This document shows, one piece after another, positions 7,235 through 9,921 of a stretch of DNA of 9,921 nucleotides. Position numbers and translations under genes: made by a program. The number at the start of each line of letters is the position of its first letter. The stretch's first letter is position 1. The DNA is taken from assembly GCA_964639335.1 (NCBI GenBank), contig CAZXCJ010000037.1, positions 1 through 9,921 on the forward strand, in the 5' to 3' direction. The stretch is from JAIOTH01 sp964639335 (GTDB lineage Bacteria; Patescibacteriota; Patescibacteriia; UBA1558; S5-K13). Below the pieces are notes generated by a model. That model searched no databases. It saw only the letters and a list, made by a program, of their open reading frames with translations, and was not told the DNA's origin.

Positions 7235-7262
7235 ATCTTAACACAATAATTTTTTTTGGCAA
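7235..7262 (-). promoter_or_regulatory. Promoter for rfbA with extended -10
   Basis: On the minus strand TTGCCA (7262-7257; five of six consensus positions) and TAAGAT (7240-7235; four of six) are 16 bases apart. The -10 is preceded by TGT, which matches the extended -10 pattern TGn. The spacer begins with an A-tract. Transcription would start near 7228, giving a leader of about 118 bases that contains the nested palindrome. Confidence 0.55.
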
Positions 7263-7298
7263 GCTAAAACTTTATATATTAGTATGTATATATATATT

Positions 7299-7318
7299 TG
7301 TCAAATTTTGGTTTGACA
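7299..7318. promoter_or_regulatory. Inverted repeat, candidate operator
   Basis: TGTCAAA (7299-7305) and TTTGACA (7312-7318) form a perfect 7-bp inverted repeat with a 6-base centre, 20 bases in all. The right arm contains the TTGACA proposed as the -35 box of the downstream gene. The size and placement suit a dimeric helix-turn-helix repressor. No regulator gene is recognised in the window, so this is an inference. Confidence 0.45.
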
Positions 7319-7341
7319 GAAAGTAAAATCAAGCATAAGGT
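7313..7341 (+). promoter_or_regulatory. Candidate promoter of the 158-residue gene
   Basis: A perfect TTGACA -35 box lies at 7313-7318. At 17 bases spacing the -10 would be TAAGGT (7336-7341), which matches only three of six positions. A better TATAGT at 7343-7348 is 24 bases away, too far for standard spacing. The -35 is convincing and the -10 is not settled. A weak -10 would fit a regulated promoter. Confidence 0.4.
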
Positions 7342-7364
7342 TTATAGTAATAAAATATTTAAAT

Positions 7365-7370
7365 AGGAGG
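7365..7370 (+). promoter_or_regulatory. Perfect Shine-Dalgarno sequence AGGAGG
   Basis: AGGAGG ends four A residues before the ATG at 7375, which fixes that start. It is the only full-consensus ribosome site in the window; murA, acyP, pyrG, rfbA and rfbD have no recognisable one. Confidence 0.85.
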
Positions 7371-7374
7371 AAAA

Positions 7375-7851
7375 ATGCCAGTAGGAAAGATTCCAGATGA
7401 TAATTATAGGTTATGGGATGAAAAAAAATGGAATAATTTGACCAATCAAGAACGTGCTCAATTAAATATAGAATCTTGTTTTGCTATGCAGGCCATTTTT
7501 AATCATGAAAAGGAGCACCTTTCTCTTATAAAGCTTGCCAGGGGCTGTATTTTAGTTATAAGAGTTGATTCTAATACCGGAACGACCATGAGAATGGAAC
7601 AAAAAAATAAAGTGTTTCAGCTTTTTAAAGAAACAGTTATTAAAATATCTGAAGAGATGAAAAAGATTCTTAATGGTCAGAAAAAAAATCTTTGGAAGAT
7701 TGAAGAGCAGGATTTTCGAAATGTTTTGAAAATAATAGAAATTGCTGTTTCGCACGCTAAAGTAGTAAAATTTGAAGAATTGGCAATAACAGAGCAGAAT
7801 TTTTGTAAGATTGGCAAGATGTCTTATCAATTTAGGCATAAAAATGATTAG
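7375..7851 (+). CDS. Hypothetical protein, 158 residues
   Basis: I do not recognise this protein. It is soluble-looking, with no signal peptide and no membrane segment. The N-terminal third contains RLWDEKKWNNLTNQERAQLN and FAMQAIFNHEKEHLSLIKLARG (36-57), likely helical. A short beta-like LVIRVDS (59-65) and TTMRMEQ follow, then two probable helices (about 78-98 and 109-129), and a basic C-terminus ending in FRHKND. There are two Cys in the first 60 residues (35 and 58) and one near the end (143), without a metal-binding spacing. The perfect Shine-Dalgarno sequence, TTGACA box, possible operator and bidirectional terminator show a real, self-contained transcription unit. It interrupts the minus-strand rfb genes and stands alone on the plus strand, which hints at insertion or separate regulation. 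The reading frame is intact and the base composition resembles its neighbours. Confidence 0.8.
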   Translation: MPVGKIPDDNYRLWDEKKWNNLTNQERAQLNIESCFAMQAIFNHEKEHLSLIKLARGCILVIRVDSNTGTTMRMEQKNKVFQLFKETVIKISEEMKKILNGQKKNLWKIEEQDFRNVLKIIEIAVSHAKVVKFEELAITEQNFCKIGKMSYQFRHKND

Positions 7852-7862
7852 AGATTTTTAAT

Positions 7863-7898
7863 AAAAAAGAAGCGGAGTAAATATATTTCGCTTTTTTT
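7863..7898. terminator. Bidirectional intrinsic terminator
   Basis: AAGCG (7870-7874) pairs with CGCTT (7889-7893). The stem is extended by a G-T wobble and four A-T pairs into an A-run on the left and a T-run (7892-7898) on the right, with a 14-base loop. It lies 11 bases after the stop at 7851 and serves that gene. Read on the minus strand it also ends in a T-run and can serve rfbD, whose stop is at 7983. Confidence 0.8.
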
Positions 7899-7915
7899 GT
7901 TTTGGAAGAATTAGT

Positions 7916-7982
7916 TCACCCCTCCGTCCCTCGATAAACTCGGGACGCCTCCCTTTGATAAGGAGGGGAAGTAAAGGGGTGG
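7916..7982. repeat. GC-rich three-stem palindromic element
   Basis: An outer stem, CACCCCT (7917-7923) with AGGGGTG (7975-7981), encloses two hairpins: CGTCCC/GGGACG (7925-7930, 7942-7947) and CCTCC/GGAGG (7948-7952, 7962-7966). It is much richer in G+C than its surroundings and ends directly at the rfbD stop codon (7983-7985). There is no open frame inside. The form suggests a REP- or MITE-like dispersed element. Copies elsewhere in the genome cannot be seen from this window. Confidence 0.7.
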
Positions 7983-8867
7983 TTAATTTGATAGATAATC
8001 TTGTAGCGCCTCTTTCCAGCTTCGTAATTTAGGAAATTTATTATTGTTTAAGACAGCATTGATTGGCCGGCTAACTTTAGAAGGATATTCTTGATAAGAA
8101 ATAGGATTGGTTTTAATATCAATCTTTTTTATTTTAAATATCTCATTAGCAAATTCATAAGGAGTAGTTTTATCTTCATTTACTAAATGATAAATTCCGA
8201 ATGGATATTTTTTTTCTATTAATTTTTTAATTGCTTGAGCTAAGTCTTTAGTATAAGTAGGTTTAGAAAATTGGTTATTTACTAAGTTTAACTCCCTGGC
8301 CGCGCCTGCGGCTTGCCGCGGGCAGGCCTTTTTTTCTTGAGATAGTTCAATCATGCGGTCTACAAAATTTACCCCTCGTTCTTTACCTTTTTGTAGATTG
8401 TGCCCATATAACCAAGAAGTCCTGATTAAATAAAAATTTTTGCAATTTTCTATTAGTAATTTTTCACCAAGAGTTTTAGATCTGCCATAAGCATTTTGAG
8501 AATTGGGCTGGTCATTTTCATCATAACCTTCTTTTTTTTCTCCATCAAAAACATATTCAGTACTAATATGAATTAAAATAATATTTAAATTTTTACAAAT
8601 CTGAGCCAAATTACCAACAGCTTTGCCATTTATTAAATTAGCTAATTTTTGATTATCCTCTGCTTTTTCTACATCGGTATAGCCAGCACAATTAATCATT
8701 ATATCTGGTTTTATTTGCTTTAATTCTTTTTTAACTTTTTTAAAGTCAGTTAAATCAAGTTTTTCCTTATCATATAAAATCGGTTGATAATCAGAAAATA
8801 TTTCAGCCATGTCTTGACCGAGCATTCCCTGGGCACCAAGTATTAATATTTTGAGATTTTTAGACAT
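7983..8867 (-). CDS. rfbD: dTDP-4-dehydrorhamnose reductase with in-frame palindromic insertion
   Basis: RfbD (RmlD) uses NAD(P)H to reduce dTDP-4-dehydro-L-rhamnose, the last step to dTDP-L-rhamnose. It is a short-chain dehydrogenase-type Rossmann protein; the length of 294 is normal. Motifs are the nucleotide-binding ILGAQGMLG (9-17), INCAGYTDVEKAE (58-70), HISTEYVFDG (100-109), the catalytic YGRSK (Tyr127, Lys131), RTSWLYG (149-155) and NQFSKPTYTKDLA (198-210). Residues 181-191 (ACPRQAAGAAR) are not part of the family. They fall between SQEKK and ELNLVNNQF, where homologues run straight on, and come from a GC-rich palindrome at 8298-8328. The insert lies before the strand leading to the conserved NDQF/PT motif, so the enzyme may stay functional. 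The gene follows rfbB after 104 bases that contain an inverted heptamer repeat. No Shine-Dalgarno sequence is visible. Confidence 0.95.
   Translation of the reverse strand: MSKNLKILILGAQGMLGQDMAEIFSDYQPILYDKEKLDLTDFKKVKKELKQIKPDIMINCAGYTDVEKAEDNQKLANLINGKAVGNLAQICKNLNIILIHISTEYVFDGEKKEGYDENDQPNSQNAYGRSKTLGEKLLIENCKNFYLIRTSWLYGHNLQKGKERGVNFVDRMIELSQEKKACPRQAAGAARELNLVNNQFSKPTYTKDLAQAIKKLIEKKYPFGIYHLVNEDKTTPYEFANEIFKIKKIDIKTNPISYQEYPSKVSRPINAVLNNNKFPKLRSWKEALQDYLSN
8298..8328 (-). repeat. GC-rich palindrome inserted in frame within rfbD
   Basis: 27 of these 31 bases are G or C in an otherwise AT-rich gene. On the minus strand it folds as GCGGC (8319-8315 region), loop AA, GCCGC, and the stem continues outward through GCC/GGC and GGCC/GGCC pairs with one mismatch and one bulge. 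It encodes residues 181-191 of RfbD and keeps the frame. This resembles, in form, the palindromic elements known inside protein genes of Rickettsia; kinship is not implied. Confidence 0.75.
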
Positions 8868-8907
8868 AAAACTTTGTAAATTCTGTTTATGTTTTTTTAT
8901 GAATTAT

Positions 8908-8981
8908 TAGGCACTAGGTGATAGTCGTTAGTCGTTAGGCATTAGTACTCATATAACCCACTGACTAATGACTATTGCCTA
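8908..8981. repeat. Inverted heptamer array between rfbB and rfbD
   Basis: Six consecutive 7-base units starting TAG occupy 8908-8949 on the plus strand (starts 8908, 8915, 8922, 8929, 8936, 8943; TAGTCGT occurs twice). On the minus strand three more units (TAGGCAA, TAGTCAT, TAGTCAG) run down from 8981. The 19 bases at 8963-8981 pair with 8908-8913 plus 8921-8933 with one mismatch and a 7-base bulge. The TAG at 8974-8972 is the stop codon of rfbB, so the array overlaps the end of that gene. Confidence 0.7.
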
Positions 8982-9921
8982 TTTACATACTGTTTTTCAT
9001 AATACTTTTGATATTCTCCAGATTTAATCCCTTTCCACCAATTTGGATTGTCTTGATACCATTTTAAAGTTTGTTCTAACCCTTCTTTAAAATCTACTTG
9101 TGGTTCCCAACCAAGTTCGTTTTTAATTTTAGAAAAATCAATAGCATATCTAAAATCATGACCTTTTCTATCAGGAACTTTCTCAATCATTTCATTACCT
9201 TTTTTAAAGTATTTTAAAATTAAATTAGTGATTTCTAAATTAGTTTTTTCAGCATCTCCACCCACACAATAAGTCTCCCCTATTTTGCCTTGATGCAAAA
9301 TTAAATCTAAAGCACTAGAATGGTCATCAACATGAATCCAATCTCTAACATTTAAACCCTCTCCGTATAGAGGAACCTTTTTGCCTTCAATTAAATTAGT
9401 AGCAAATAAAGGAATGAATTTTTCCGGGAACTGATAGGGTCCGTAATTATTAGAGCAATTGGAAATGGTTATTGGCAGATTAAAAGTATGGTAATAAGCG
9501 CGGACTAAATGATCGGCGGCAGCTTTAGAGGCCGAATAAGGACTTCTAGGGTCATAAGGAGTTTTTTCGTTAAACCTGCTATCTTTTCCCAATGTTCCAA
9601 AAACTTCATCTGTGGAAATGTGGTGAAATCTTTTTATTTTAAGTTCTTTGGCTGTTCTTAATAAAACATTTGTTCCCAAAACATTTGTTTTAACAAAAGT
9701 GTCTGGATCCATTATTGATCTATCTACATGTGTTTCTGCAGCAAAATGGACCACCCAATCGCAATCACTCATGGCCGACTTAACCTCTTCGGAATTGCAA
9801 ATATCCCCCTTTATAAATTCATAGTTAGGATTATTTTCGATTGACTTTAAATTATTTAAATTGCCAGCATAGGTTAATTTATCAAAATTAACTATTTGAT
9901 AATCAGGATATTTTTTCATCA
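8972..9921 (-). CDS. rfbB: dTDP-glucose 4,6-dehydratase, N-terminus cut by the window edge
   Basis: RfbB (RmlB) converts dTDP-glucose to dTDP-4-dehydro-6-deoxyglucose with bound NAD+, the second step of the rhamnose pathway. The reading frame runs off the right edge. The ATG at 9919 is internal: homologues have about 20 more residues carrying the GxxGxxG nucleotide-binding motif. Counting from that Met, visible motifs are FDKLTYAGNL (12-21), HFAAETHVDRSI (58-69), the catalytic STDEVFG (102-108, with the Thr-Asp-Glu set), YSASK (Tyr128, Lys132), SNNYGPYQFPEK (156-167), GLNVRDWIHVDDH (188-200) and DRKGHDFRYAID (250-261). The end, WWKGIKSGEYQKYYEKQY, is typical, while the final VNRQ is encoded partly by a heptamer repeat. 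rfbD follows on the same strand. The characteristic TYAGN and DRKGHD motifs separate it from general UDP-sugar epimerases. Confidence 0.97.
   Translation of the reverse strand, partial: MKKYPDYQIVNFDKLTYAGNLNNLKSIENNPNYEFIKGDICNSEEVKSAMSDCDWVVHFAAETHVDRSIMDPDTFVKTNVLGTNVLLRTAKELKIKRFHHISTDEVFGTLGKDSRFNEKTPYDPRSPYSASKAAADHLVRAYYHTFNLPITISNCSNNYGPYQFPEKFIPLFATNLIEGKKVPLYGEGLNVRDWIHVDDHSSALDLILHQGKIGETYCVGGDAEKTNLEITNLILKYFKKGNEMIEKVPDRKGHDFRYAIDFSKIKNELGWEPQVDFKEGLEQTLKWYQDNPNWWKGIKSGEYQKYYEKQYVNRQ

Noticed and set aside
7271..7298. TA-rich run considered as a replication origin or melting element
   Set aside because: No DnaA boxes or iterons and no origin-type genes nearby; simple TA-rich sequence is common in this window's gaps.
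7552..7839. 95-codon minus-strand open frame, Phe- and Leu-rich
   Set aside because: Antisense to the 158-residue gene, which has a perfect ribosome site, promoter elements and a terminator; the Phe-rich composition is typical of the reverse of AAA/GAA-rich coding DNA.
1233..9921. Possible recoding of TGA, because none of the nine visible stop codons is TGA (TAA or TAG only)
   Set aside because: All genes read through in the standard code without internal TGA at conserved positions, and nine stops in AT-rich DNA is too small a sample.

Overview
The window is strongly AT-rich and densely packed with short, mostly standard bacterial genes. Almost all lack a Shine-Dalgarno sequence, and the gaps hold palindromic elements. 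The gene content fits a small-genome member of the Candidate Phyla Radiation (Patescibacteria), most likely a Parcubacteria-type lineage: a peptidoglycan enzyme next to a membrane S41 protease, a PEGA-domain protein, and a dTDP-rhamnose set. All genes read through in the standard bacterial code. The lineage is inferred from style and content; no marker gene in the window proves it.

Left block (1-4693, minus strand): transcription runs murA, S41/CtpA protease, acylphosphatase (acyP), ribosomal protein L9 (rplI), CTP synthase (pyrG, cut by the left edge). murA/protease, protease/acyP and rplI/pyrG are separated by only 20, 1 and 1 bases. A good sigma70-type promoter lies in front of murA. The 185-base acyP-rplI gap holds a 13-bp inverted repeat covering the rplI start codon, a GC-clamped hairpin and a run of heptamers.

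Middle (4790-7851): a plus-strand membrane-anchored PEGA/propeller-like protein diverges from murA and converges with rfbA (2 bases between stops). rfbA encodes a glucose-1-phosphate thymidylyltransferase with an unusual helical, acidic C-terminal extension. The rfbA leader holds a nested AT-only palindrome. Divergent from rfbA is an unrecognised 158-residue gene, the only one here with a perfect AGGAGG ribosome site. Its candidate promoter overlaps a 7+6+7 inverted repeat that looks like an operator.

Right block (7852-9921, minus strand): rfbB (cut by the right edge) then rfbD, ending at a bidirectional terminator and a GC-rich palindromic element. With rfbA they give three of the four steps to dTDP-L-rhamnose, presumably for a surface polysaccharide or glycan; rfbC is not in the window.

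The most interesting features are non-genic: (a) a GC-rich palindrome inserted in frame into rfbD, adding about 11 residues; (b) heptamer-periodic repeats (TAGNNNN or TAANNNN) in several gaps, some facing each other as inverted arms, one of which supplies the rfbB stop codon; (c) inverted repeats over the rplI start and in the rfbA leader. No RNA genes, CRISPR arrays, transposases or defence genes were seen. No gene-free stretch exceeds 300 bases.
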